Source: Ophiura sarsii | Taxonomy: Eukaryota; Echinodermata; Ophiuroidea; Amphilepidida; Ophiuridae | Assembly (NCBI GenBank): GCA_035610835.1 | Contig: CM069452.1 | Coordinates: 11,481,283 to 11,545,282 of the forward strand | Length of the DNA: 64,000 nt | Reading direction: 5' to 3' | Shown: in pieces, positions 14,001-26,000 of the stretch | How positions within the stretch are numbered: the first letter of the stretch is position 1 | How the letters are laid out: every line of letters begins with the position of its first letter | Program-made: the position numbers and the translations under genes | The notes under the pieces: generated by a model | The model's database searches: none | What the model was told of the DNA's origin: nothing | What the model saw: only the letters and a program-made list of their open reading frames with translations

Positions 14001-17000
14001 TCCAATGCCATCCTGTGCTGCCAGAAATGTTTGAAGAATGATGGCAACACCTCATCTCTGATATACTGTGGCTCTACACCATCTGTAGCACAGCACTGCT
14101 TTACAACCTTGAGTACAATCTTCTTCATTTCTTCATCAGGAGACTGGAACTCTCTTATGAGGATCAACATCACTTCCCTAGTGTAGTAGTTGGCATATTC
14201 TGGGTCCATCAATGGGATGAGATAACCAATGGCTTTCAAGAAAGCAGCAAGACCCTGCAGAAAGACAAGGTCATATGGTAAAGGTCAATGTAGTTCAACT
14301 TCATAGAGAGGAATATTGGAGCCTATGGAAGCCAGTTTTTAGATATGAACATTGGTACAGAACAAATTTAAGGTGTTTAAATGAGGGATAGGGGGAAATA
14401 ATGTTATTATTTGTCTATAATCTGGTGTGCAGGGTTAAGCCTATTTATGTTGCTATGAAGCTCGAATCTTGGAAGTCGTTCAGCAATTATTATGCTAGAG
14501 ACCTTTATTCTCTCAGATGAAACAGTTTTAAAAGCAAAAACCCATCTAATTTTAGAATTGTTCAGTGTCAATTGCTTTATAATGAATTCATGAGTGCAGT
14601 CAAATTCACAACTGTTTGGAGGTTGCTAGACTGCTATTTTGTTCATTATCATTACATGCAAATGTTGTGTGCTAAACTAATAAAATTGTAAAAGCAAGAA
14701 TATCCCAATGAGAATTACTTGAATGATAGGAGAGCGTGTAGTTGGGCAAAAGGATCAAATCAAATTGCAGGATGACAGTCAGGAGGGTTGGTACATCTGC
14801 GGTGCATAATTCTTCATCAAATTAAATGTGCTCCCTATGCAATTTGGATATTTTTAAAATTTCATGTGCCATATTACATCAAGACAGACCTGTTGTCTCC
14901 AAAAAGGAAAATGTAGATATTATTTCATGTTACAAACCTATTTCTAGCTTTAAATGACATGACTTATTGAAATCGAACATTAATTGTGTTGGTTCAGCTT
15001 GAGAGGTAATAAATTCCATTTTTTTAATTGTTTTCTCATCTCCTTTTGTTCTTTTCTGCAAATAAAGTTTGCTGACAACTGGTCTGTTCCGATGTGATGG
15101 GTAACATTTCACAATATCATTGCTCTAGCTAACTCGAATCTTACCTTTCCTCTGTGTTGTCTGATACCCTTCCACAATGGTTTGAGTACACTATCAAATG
15201 ATTCAATACCATAGGGTGTAGCAGCTTCTGCAAGGGCAGCCAAAGCCAAAGCTGTGATGGTCCGTACTTTCTGCTGGTCATCAACAAGACCTGGAGAAAT
15301 TACAAAACAGGGAATCTATTTACAGAAAAGGTGATACAATGAAGACGCATGTTTGAATGTTTGAATATGAGCTGTTAAAACTCATGAAAATACAGTGAGG
15401 AAGTGTGTTTTTCTTAACGTTTCTTTTCATCACCTAAATTATTAGGCCTATTAAACCGAACAGTTCATTTTTAATTTGAATAAAACGCCTTAGGGCGACG
15501 GTAATTTCACTAATTTTAGAAAATAATTGATCATGACCAAACATTTGAATTAGTTTGTGTTTATGTAACTACAATAGAAACAGAATAGACTGATTATTTT
15601 CCATCAACAACGTTTTACTGGATATAAGGTGTTGGTGTGCTGTGCTGGTAAGTGGCAATGCATTGCATGTATATACTCTATTTGGCTTCCTCTGGACAGT
15701 GACGTAACTTAACCCTAACCCCCCTGAGTGCTAAAAAATGCTAATCCAAAGTCCCTCTCCAAACGCATGCGCCGTCAGTTTTCGATGACGTAGTCAACCG
15801 AGCCTATATAATGAGTGCAGTATACTGCACGAATGTGTAGCTGAGGGCCGTGGTTTAGTGGTTGGAAGGTGGGGCTTGAGAACGGAGGGTCCCCGGATCG
15901 AATCCCGGCAGGTTCCCGGAGATTTAGTTGGTGTTTTTTCCTCGAAAATTGTGATCCCGGTCAAAAATCCTAAACCGGGGTTAGGGATTTATGGTAACAT
16001 TTTTTTTGTTTTTTGTGTGTTCTATTAACCCTAACCCCCCTGAGTGCTAAAAAATGCTAATCCAAAGTCCCTCTCCAAACGCATGCGCCGTCGGTTTTCG
16101 ATGACGTAGTCAACCGAGCCTATATAATGAGTGCAGTATACTGCACGAATGTGTAGCTGAGGGCCGTGGCTTAGTGGTTGGAAGGTGGGGCTTGAGAACG
16201 GAGGGTCCCCGGATCGAATCCCGGCAGGTTCCCGGAGATGTAGTTGGTGTTTTTTCCTCGAAAATTGTGATCCCGGTCAAAAATCCTAAACCGGGGTTAG
16301 GGTTAATAGGCGCAGCTGTTACGCACACGTGTGTATCTTCCGTCTTTCAACGCTCATGTGTATATACGCCAGCGCCTCGAGTATGTGCGCGCATTATGTG
16401 CTGCAATTTGTAGAATACGCAGATACGTCACTGTCTCGTGATGGCCAAATAGACTATAGTGCATCATTTTTTCCTTTGAAAACAGCAAGTAACATCATAG
16501 AAAATAGACAACTGACCACAACTGAGTGCCAATATATCTTAGAGAATTATATGACTGACATACTATAAAGCTTGCACTTTTTGTTGTTGTGAGGGAACCT
16601 TTACTGAATAATGAAGCATCACTTACCATGTTCTATGATTTCCACCAAATTCCTGAGATGTGGTAAGATAGCGCATCCCATAAGTATAGCAATCTGCTGT
16701 ACAATCTTGATACCGGTATGTCTAGCCTGCCACGACTTCTTACTCTTACACACAGCCTTCAAGAAAGGCAGAAGTGATGGGATACCCAAAGCAGAGGCTA
16801 CCACGGCAAAGGCACGGGCTGTGGTATTACGCACATACTCGTCCAAGTTGTCTATATCGGGACGCATGGTGGATATCATGGTTGCGAGTCCGGCAGCCTT
16901 CGCCAGATTGGAGATGATTTCACGACCTTCCACACGGGCATAGTAGTCTTCATCGATAAGGAGGGGTTCAATGACCACAAGGATCTGTGATAGGAAGATT

Positions 17001-20000
17001 TTCAGAAGAAACACATTTAATTAAAGGAATGAAAATAACATATTATATATTTAGTACAGTTTATCAAAATATCTCTATTCTGACCCTTCATCGTGTTTGC
17101 ATTGTTCTTTAACTTCCCCACTAAAACATGCTGTGGATAGTATACTAATGGTACTCCGCTGGTTGTAACAAAATTATATTGATTATTTTTGAACCAAGAT
17201 CTTATTCAAATGTTTAGGAAAATTGCTTACAGATTCTGAACATCCTATACATGTAATTTGTCATATCCATTTGATCAACTAGCGTTTGTATTATTATCTT
17301 ACAATTTACTTATAGTGAGGGGAATGTATCTGCTAAAGCTCCTATAGAATTTATCATGAATCCCCTAGCATGTTTCTATCCAATATTATTATCATTTTGT
17401 AATAATTGTAAGATTTTTTGTGCTGAATAAACTTATACCCTCAAAAACTCTGTTGTGGAAAAATATATTCATGTCTTAATAAAAACATACCTTGTGTACA
17501 TATGGTCTGACGAGATCGTCCAGTTTATACAAGATACGATCGATGACCTTCACCAACAAATGACGTTCCTGATCCTCCAATGTCGGTGACATCAACAACG
17601 GTAGAATCTGATTAAAGAGTGGCCCAGCACCCATCTCACGGGCTTTGTCTGTGATCTGACGCAGGGCAGCTTTACGCATTGGTGGTGTGCCATTCTTGAT
17701 CTTTAACAGAAGCTTCATAATGCGTCTTTCTTTGGCTTCCTCTGCACTCAGGGTACTCTCATCGATGTCATTCTGTGTAAAGATATAATCATTGATATGT
17801 TAATAATCATTGATATGTTAATTATTTAAGGAAATTCAACCTTAATACCTAAACTTCTTAATGGATAATAAAGCTGTTGGACATAATTTTTGTCTTAGAA
17901 TTAAATTAAAGGGTGAGTCACAAATGGTGACTGGGAAACCCAAGTCTTTGTTTTTGTTAGACATGAGTTCAGTGAGTTTGGTCTGTGTCCTTCGGCATTA
18001 TTTTTGATGTATAGATCTGAATGTAACAAACAAGTTTTATAACAACTACTCTTATCTCTAAACCTACAAAACATTAATTTCCCAAGTATTAGCCATGATC
18101 TTTTACATAGATCAGGTAACAGCAAGGCCACAGAGTGAAGGAGACAGTCTCTCCAAATTGAACAAATAACATAAAAATCCATATGGATATTATACTCATA
18201 ACTTACCAATAGTTTTCCAAAGTACTGTGTGTCATCTGGCTTCAAGAAGGGCAAATTACCAGGTGGCTGAGCCAATCCTGGGTCCACTGATCCAGAGCCT
18301 TCTTGCTGCATGTGAAATCCTCCACTCATACCTCCCATTGGAGTCGGTGTGGAGGTTAGTTTTCTGGCGGGGGTACGGATTGGTACATAACCTGCTGGAG
18401 GTTGCAAAACCTGCAAGCAAAAATATATATGCTCAATTGTTGTATCACACTTTAGTATTTCCACTTTTTCCAAATTATAATTCGCTACAAACATTTTTTT
18501 ATGTTGTCTATAATAGCAGGAAGTTGACCCCATGTTCTTCTTGAAGTCACTCTCATCAATGGAAACATGGAATTGTCCAAGGTCTTTTATAATATCCTAT
18601 GAAGAAAGCTGTAGAACAGAGCGCAATTTTGACAATGTTGTCAAAGTTATGAAAAATATCTAACATACAATTGATTCAGTTTGCAATTGGTTTAAAAACT
18701 AAATGGATAGTTTGCCAACTGTATAGGTCTAAGATAAGTGTCCGAGGCATTTCATACTTTTGACAAAATACTATGTTCTGATTGTTTTGTCCACATATTA
18801 AAATTGTGATTGTAATTGTTTTCTGATTTTACCTTATATCCTTCTGGGAACATAGCATCAAGTTCCTCATCAGACCAGGGTCTATTCCTCTCATCAATCT
18901 CTTTCTCCCATCGCCATGCTTGCAACTGTTCAGGAGTCATGATACGTAAAGCTGTTGGTAAAATAGAAAATACAAGAGACCTGATCAAAGCAAGGGGGTT
19001 ACTAATATCAATTCAAAGATAATCTTTTCCAACATCATCCTTCTTCAACAAATGGCAAACATCTTACCAATAGAAAGCATTAATATGTTAACATAGTTAG
19101 CTGGATTTAATACTAATTCAGTATAAAGGGCCTATCATAATAGCTATGATATATGTGCAACTGTACATCTAATCACATGATTAAACCAGGAATCACACCT
19201 CGTGGAGCATGTACTAATCTCGATGTTTATCCTTCAAAAGTTGTCAAGGCTTGGTTCAACATCACTGCAGGTCTGAAGGATTCTAAGCATGGTGCATTCC
19301 ATATCCATTCCCATACTTTCCAGAATAGAAACTAAAATACCACTTTAAAATCTACTAATTGAACCAATTGGACCCTTATATTGCTGATAACACTGATTGT
19401 CAAGATACTCACCTGTTGATGATGGTGTTACCATGCCCATAGCTTTGGGTCCTACAGGAGTCTTTCCACTTGGTGTCCACTTTCCACCTGGTGTCATCAT
19501 GGGTGTACCGCCTCCAGCTGTTGGTGTACTGGGTGTCATTGGAGTCTGGCTACCAGCAGGTGTCTCGTCCCATCTGGATCTGCGCTTTCCACCAGCTGGT
19601 GTTGGCGTCTCATGTGGGTGATCCCCACCACGGTCTGTGCGTGGAGTCTCGGCCCAACCAGCGTGCCCAGGGGTTTCTGCAGGTAGATTAAACGATAAGC
19701 ACAATTATGTACCATATATAAAAGTGTGACACATGGATTGATATTTCATGAAATCCAACTAACACTCCAACTCAATCAAGTTCTAATTATTATCAAGCGA
19801 TTTGGGGATTTGTTACTCAAAATTATTTTTGTTAGCTTTGTTAAAAAAAATATGGGTCAAAAAAGTGACATTTTTGGTCAAAATTGATGCCAAATTTGGA
19901 TTATCTGATCCATATCCTTTCCAAAAATGTAAACTTTTATACATTTGAGTCATAGTTCAATACTAACAGCACTCACAAAATTCTAAAGAAAACTTCCTTA

Positions 20001-23000
20001 AGTCCCTCTTAACTCATCTCATCATTTAACGTTGCAACTCATATGGGGACCAACAGCCCTTTCCTTTGTGATATCATATTCTGTTTAACAAAATCTGCCG
20101 CATAATCAGCTATTCACAACACTTATTAAAGGAAGTTAAACACAATCTAATCTCTCAATTACCTCTTTCTGTTCTTGGTGTTTCATCCCATCTATTTTTT
20201 CTTGCCGTCCCAGGTGTAGCCCTCCCTGGTGTAGCATGCCCCGGTGTGACATGCCCTGGTGTAGCATGTCCTGGGGTCACATGACCTGGTGTCACATGAC
20301 CTGGTGTGGCATCCCATTGTCTAGTACTAACGCCTGGTGTGGCACCGGGTGTACGCCCGGGTGTGGCATGTCCTGGTGTAGCACGACCTGGTGTAACATG
20401 TCCTGGTGTGGCTCCGGGTGTAGCACCACCAGGTGTGGCACCAGGAGTAGCACCTGGTGTCTCGCCTCCTTTGGTTCGACCGGGTGTTTCATCCCAACGG
20501 CTTATGGATGGTGTGGTGGATGACTTTGATGTAAAGAAATACAGAACCAAAATAGTTAGTGAACAGTTATATATAATCGCCATTCCAAAGGTTTGTCATG
20601 GTTTTAAAATCACATTTAGTCTAGTATGATGTAATAATATGGAACAACTAGGTCATTATCAGGTTTTTAAAAATATCTTTTACTTGCAGATCTATTGGTA
20701 ACCGATACGGATATATATTTTACTTCATATTATACTAAATACATATTTGATGCACATTAAATTTGGATTACTAGTACTATGCTTCTGAAAAGCAATACAA
20801 CTCAGAACTTCTGACTCCCAACTAAATATATTGAAACATGTTTTGTCACTAATGCCAGCCACTGCAACACCTATTGCAAATGATGGCAATAGATGTGAAG
20901 TCCTACATATGGGACAGTGATACAGAAAGAAAAAAATCTTTCTCTGAACACTCATGCTTTTAAACAGATTCCTACAGGGGATCCATCCTTACCTCAGCTT
21001 GATCCCAACTACTTTTTGCTTTCTTTGGTGTAGCCCCTGAAGGTGTAGTGCTACCAGCAGCGGGTGTATTGTCTTCACCCATCTGATCCCATCGTCTACG
21101 TTTACGCTCTGGTTTAGTAGGTTGTTGGACGGCACGCAGTTCTCCTTTCTTTGCCTTCTCTTGCATCTGTTGTCTTAAACCAATCTATGTGTAGGTAGGA
21201 CAGATTAAAATCAGGAATAATATTAGGTACATTAAACTCAAGTGACATCAAGTCAATCTGATGATCAGTTGTTGATTTGTTTTGGTTAGAAATCAACGGT
21301 ATGAAAATCAGGTCACTTTTATGTAGCTGAAGTCAAACCAATGTAAAGTCTGTTTCAAAGCAATGTTAACAATGTTATCATCAAGGTTTGATAAATGCTA
21401 AACAATAAAACTAAAATTTAGAAAGGACATCAGGGTTAATAATTACTTGAAAAATAAAACTTTAAAGAAACTGACCGTGTATGTCGGTGTGCATCTAGAA
21501 GTCATACATTTCATTTTCATTACAATTGATTACAATCTGTAGACAGACACTTGTGAATTGATGTATGCTTGATAGCATTTATCACTATTATTGAGCACAT
21601 TGTATGAAAAATCCAAAAATAAAAGCCTTAAAAGTTAAACTGACAGGATGGCTTAACAATTTCAGATAAAGCAAAATTATTAACCATTTTTGTGAATATT
21701 GCCTTTTTCTCTCTCTGTACTCCAGATATTTGCTTCCAACGGGTTCACTTATGACTACATTTAACACAGGTTGCCAGCCTCTTGTTATATCACTATTGCA
21801 ACAACATTGAAATCCCTTGGGACTCTCACCTCTTGTTTGCCCATGTTGTGTCCACGTAGGATGTCAGCATATGTCTGATGGCTTGGATCAGGAGTTTTGC
21901 CGCCTGTATACAGAGATAAAAATAATGAGAAAAGACAAGAAAAACAACAGAGTTGTTCGGTTAATGAGAGTGTTGGAACAAATTGACAATTTATAAATCA
22001 TGAAGTGAGTAAATGATGCTTGAAAATAATTGATACCTGGGGTACGGGTAATCACCATGAAGTAGACGATTTGACAAAGGATACCACAATCAATCACAAA
22101 ACAGATTGCACTATCCGAAGTGTCAAAATACTGTACACAAATATATATCAAAACTATTGCCAATACACTAAATACAATACAATGTTGCTAATAATAAATT
22201 ATTCTGAAGAGTCATGAATTTGTTGATCTTTTCATCAGATAGAAATATAGAATACAAAGATTCTGTTTTTGAGTCATTTTTAGGTCAATGATACCCAACC
22301 CAACACCCATTTTAAAGCATCACTTACATACAATTCAAGTACACAATGAATATTACATTTGGGAATATACTGTAGATAGCAGTTGGTGCAGTTTCCATAT
22401 AAAAGGGACAATTCCATTTCATCAATGTGCACTGTCTCTTATGTTTCTCAACCACTCATACGCACATAGCAAAGAGCAATAAATAACGAAGGAAGGAGTT
22501 ATATCATTTGTGTGTATTTTCAAAGGAGAACATAGATACTAACTATCTGCACAAATTTGAGCCAAGGACCAACAACATCATTCACATATTGTGTAATGAC
22601 CAAATGCTGGCTTATTCCTCGGTCTTAAAATCTGAAAGACAGGTGATATCAGGGGTTTGGTTAGGATAGAAACTGTCACCAATGCAGTGTGAATGTTGCA
22701 TTTGTGTTGCAAGTGTAATTGGTGTTTATGCATGTGAATAGCTCCAATGAGATGTTGACAAAATGACTGTAGAATTATTACAAAGCATTGTATTGAAAAA
22801 CTGCATAACAATGCTCATAGGATTATCCTTTGTCTTTGCTGATTGATCGTAAAGTTATTCCTCTGATCTTAGGTCAGAGCTATAAGCGGCAGAAATATTT
22901 ATATCAATGATTGCCCATGATCACAAAGTCATTTTAAAGCATCAATGCTTGCTTGCTAGATACGCTCAGTACAGTCCCTACTCATTGTCAACATTTCATC

Positions 23001-26000
23001 ATCAGCTTTCCATGAGATACCATTATTTACATAAATTGAAATCAATATCTGTAATAATTCATATCTCGCATTGCATTCTCATACACATAAAATTCATGGC
23101 ATCAAGCAATAATATCATCACAATACATGAATATAATGAATGAAATAACACAATTGTAATGTTTATACCATTGAATCTCTTTCGAATAGAGATCACACCT
23201 TTATACGTACTGTCTGACCATCGGTTGCGTTGGGGCGATTCTTCCCGCTTACCATGTCATGGCTCATAACTCCTGGCCTGGAAGTAAGTGGCAGGTATTC
23301 CTTAAAATCAACTTTATCAAGCAGTTAGTGCGCCTTAACAGTCCTAACACTATGCTTATGATATTACTAGGAAGCAGGGTTGCAGCTAGGCCCAACAACT
23401 TGGCTTACAGAATATCCAAAAATATGAGCTTTTTAACTATGTTCTTTAAAGGTCCGTTTCCTTTTTTCATGACTTCCTATATTTTCTGCCTGTCCTCATT
23501 TGACAGTCTCACATAATATTTGTAGAAGTTCAAGTTGTTTAAGGTGGGTAAGCGGCAACCCTGCTGGGATTGTACTCTATAATGATGCTGATTGGCATCA
23601 AAGCTTTAAGATACTATGTTTATGATAATCCCACGCAAAAAAAACCCCAGACTTTCCATTCAATTTTTATAAGAATCCCACGCAAAAAAAGAAAGGAAAT
23701 CCATTCGATTTTTATGATAATCCCACGCAAAAAACCCAGACTTTCTATTCAATTTTTATGATAATCCCACGCAAAAAAACCCCATACTCTCCATTTGATG
23801 AGCCTTCATACTACGCATTTTTCCGACTGATATTTGCATTAGGCCAATCAGAGTCATTTCATCGTTCCTATGATATGTTCTATTGGGTTTTTTAACAGAT
23901 GCACACATTTAATCATCATGATCAAGTATGGGTGGATAGCTTGTTTATTTAATTTGACTCCTATGAGACCGGGGATGTGCGCATTTGTTGGAACCAATCA
24001 GCACTCAGTTTTAAGTGTTGTTTTAAACGGAATAAACGCTAACCTCGTTGTAGCATCATCCAAGCGGCTCAGTTCGTTCCCATTGAAAAGCATGTCCCAC
24101 AATTACGCAGAGCTCTGTGGTGTATTGATGATAGATAGTTCATAAACAAGTTGCATGATCATTCCAATGTTTACAAATATAAATCTTGTGCACTGTTTTT
24201 GATGACTCAACATGGAGGTATTTCTATTTTACTGCCCAAATTATTTTCTGTCATGCTCCTCATTTCCACCCTAAATGTTCCCTGGTTATCCTAATCAAAA
24301 TAAATAACTGAACGAACAACGTGTTCACGTTGCACAGACATTCACCGCTCAGAATAATCCCGTGTTGGAATATTCGTGCCATCCTACATCAAACTGTTCC
24401 AATTTGTTCATTCAATAATTATTCTGATTCAATGAAGACCACTAAAATGCACAGTTTTTAAGTGTCAGATAGAAACAATTTGTTCAAATATTGGGCATGA
24501 ATTTGTGCTCGAGTTAACAATCTTGATTCAGAGGACACATGCTTTCCCTTTTACTCACTCAGCACTCAAAACCTTGGGTTTCCTAGGTAGGAAGACCTTG
24601 TCTATCATATAACGTTTTAACTTTTTTGGTGATACATGTTTGTTTTTTCATTTCAAACAAATCAATCACCCTTTATGTTTATCTATTTATATGTTCCTGT
24701 TATATGATGGACTCCTGCCTCACCACATAATAGTGTAGCGCTGTTCGGGAAAGAAGTTTGAGAAATGGCATTAGTACACTGATGCTTAGTTTGGTTGCAA
24801 GTACAAATGATACAGACTTATTGGTATAGGTACAGGGAAAATAACAACTTTAGAGCTCAATACTTCCATACTGTCAAATCTTACAAAAGCAGCCAAACTT
24901 AGGCAAATAGTTGTTATTTTGATTCACTTGTTTCACATCTGAACTTAGCGGCGATTCTCTTCTACTGATTTTCAGAGCGCGATATAGCAAGACCAACCCA
25001 ATCATCGTGCATTACAATTTATTTTTTTTGCTTTCGTGTCAGATTCAGCATGAATGCATTGAGCTGTTAAACTGTCTAATACACCAATACAACTTTGCTT
25101 AAGGGCCCTTTCATTTCAAGTTACTGTACAAGCACGATATGAGGGTATACAAGAAATGAAAGCTAAATGATTATGATTATCAACCTTTTCAGTTTTCATG
25201 CTGTTTTCATTACAAAAACAGTCAAAACCGTATAAAAAATGTATTTGTCCGAACAGATACACGTCGCAATATATTGTCATGGTATTTCACAAAGCAAGTT
25301 TGTATTGGTTATTCTCTAAGGATGCTAGACTAATTCATAACAGTATCATGGAAGTTCTCTTTGAGTTGCCTATATTTAGATTTTAAATACTACTCTAAAA
25401 TCGCATATGAATGTCTAAACATACAGAAGGTTTTTTTTCCATTTTCCCCTTTTAATTTACAATGGGCACAGATTTAAAACCTACTTAGTTTAGAGTAAAC
25501 TTGTACAAGCACAGATTATAAAATTTAAAATTATTGAACTATTAATTAAATCTTTTCCAATTTCAGGCATTATACAAAATTGCAAGAGTATAGTTATAAC
25601 ATGTTATAATGTAACTCTAATTAACAAAGTAACAACTCAGTAAGTCTCAGTTAACCCATATCACAGCAAAGATTTTAATGAACTCAAACTGATCAAGCGA
25701 GTCTACATCATAAATCAAATATTTCAAACTCAAAGACCCACAGCCGAAAATGCTTAATAGTCACTTAGCTCTGGACTCTGGTCTGAAATACCTGACTGAA
25801 TACTTGCAAGTTTGTATGTACCAGTTGATAATTGTTGGCAAAGTTGTGTATAAATAAATATATAATCAATAGTCATGTCAAGATGTCTTGTCGTTTTTGA
25901 GTGATTAAAAACAAACACAAGTTGGTGCATAAACTTGAAAGAAGACTATACACCTATGAATACAATAATTGTAAAGAAGTAAAAAATGGTACCTACCATC

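Larger units (their letters stand above)
15713..16302 (+). mobile_element. Tandem pair of tRNA-SINE-like units with piggyBac-type ends
   Basis: Two 274-bp units (15713-15986 and 16029-16302), nearly identical, each starting CCCTAACCCCCC and ending CCGGGGTTAGGG. The outer borders are TTAA (15709-15712, 16303-16306), and a TTAA also precedes unit 2. The 42-bp joint is T-rich. Each unit contains a Pol III A box and B box. The 9-bp end CCCTAACCC equals that of the autonomous piggyBac at 31715. Lies in SF3B1 intron 12. Confidence 0.85.
15674..16455. mobile_element. MITE in SF3B1 intron 12, interrupted by the TTAA composite
   Basis: Left end TACTCTATTTGG...GACAGTGACGTAAC and right end GTCACTGTCTCGTGATGGCC. 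Internal sequence (AGGCGCAGCTGTTACGCACA onward) is the reverse complement of the full copy at 43670-43856. Removing 15713-16306 restores a continuous element. Confidence 0.85.

Noticed and set aside
15845..15918. Functional tRNA gene
   Set aside because: A and B boxes are present but I could not complete a cloverleaf with paired acceptor and anticodon stems; it is part of a duplicated mobile unit.
15713..16302. CCCTAACCC / GGGTTAGGG as telomere-like or interstitial telomeric sequence
   Set aside because: The repeat does not extend beyond about 1.5 units, sits exactly beside TTAA, and recurs as the end of the piggyBac; it is a terminal inverted repeat.
20236..20629. Plus-strand open frames opposite the TPG exon
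   Set aside because: Shadow of the coding repeat on the other strand; SF3B1 homology and splice sites fix the minus strand.
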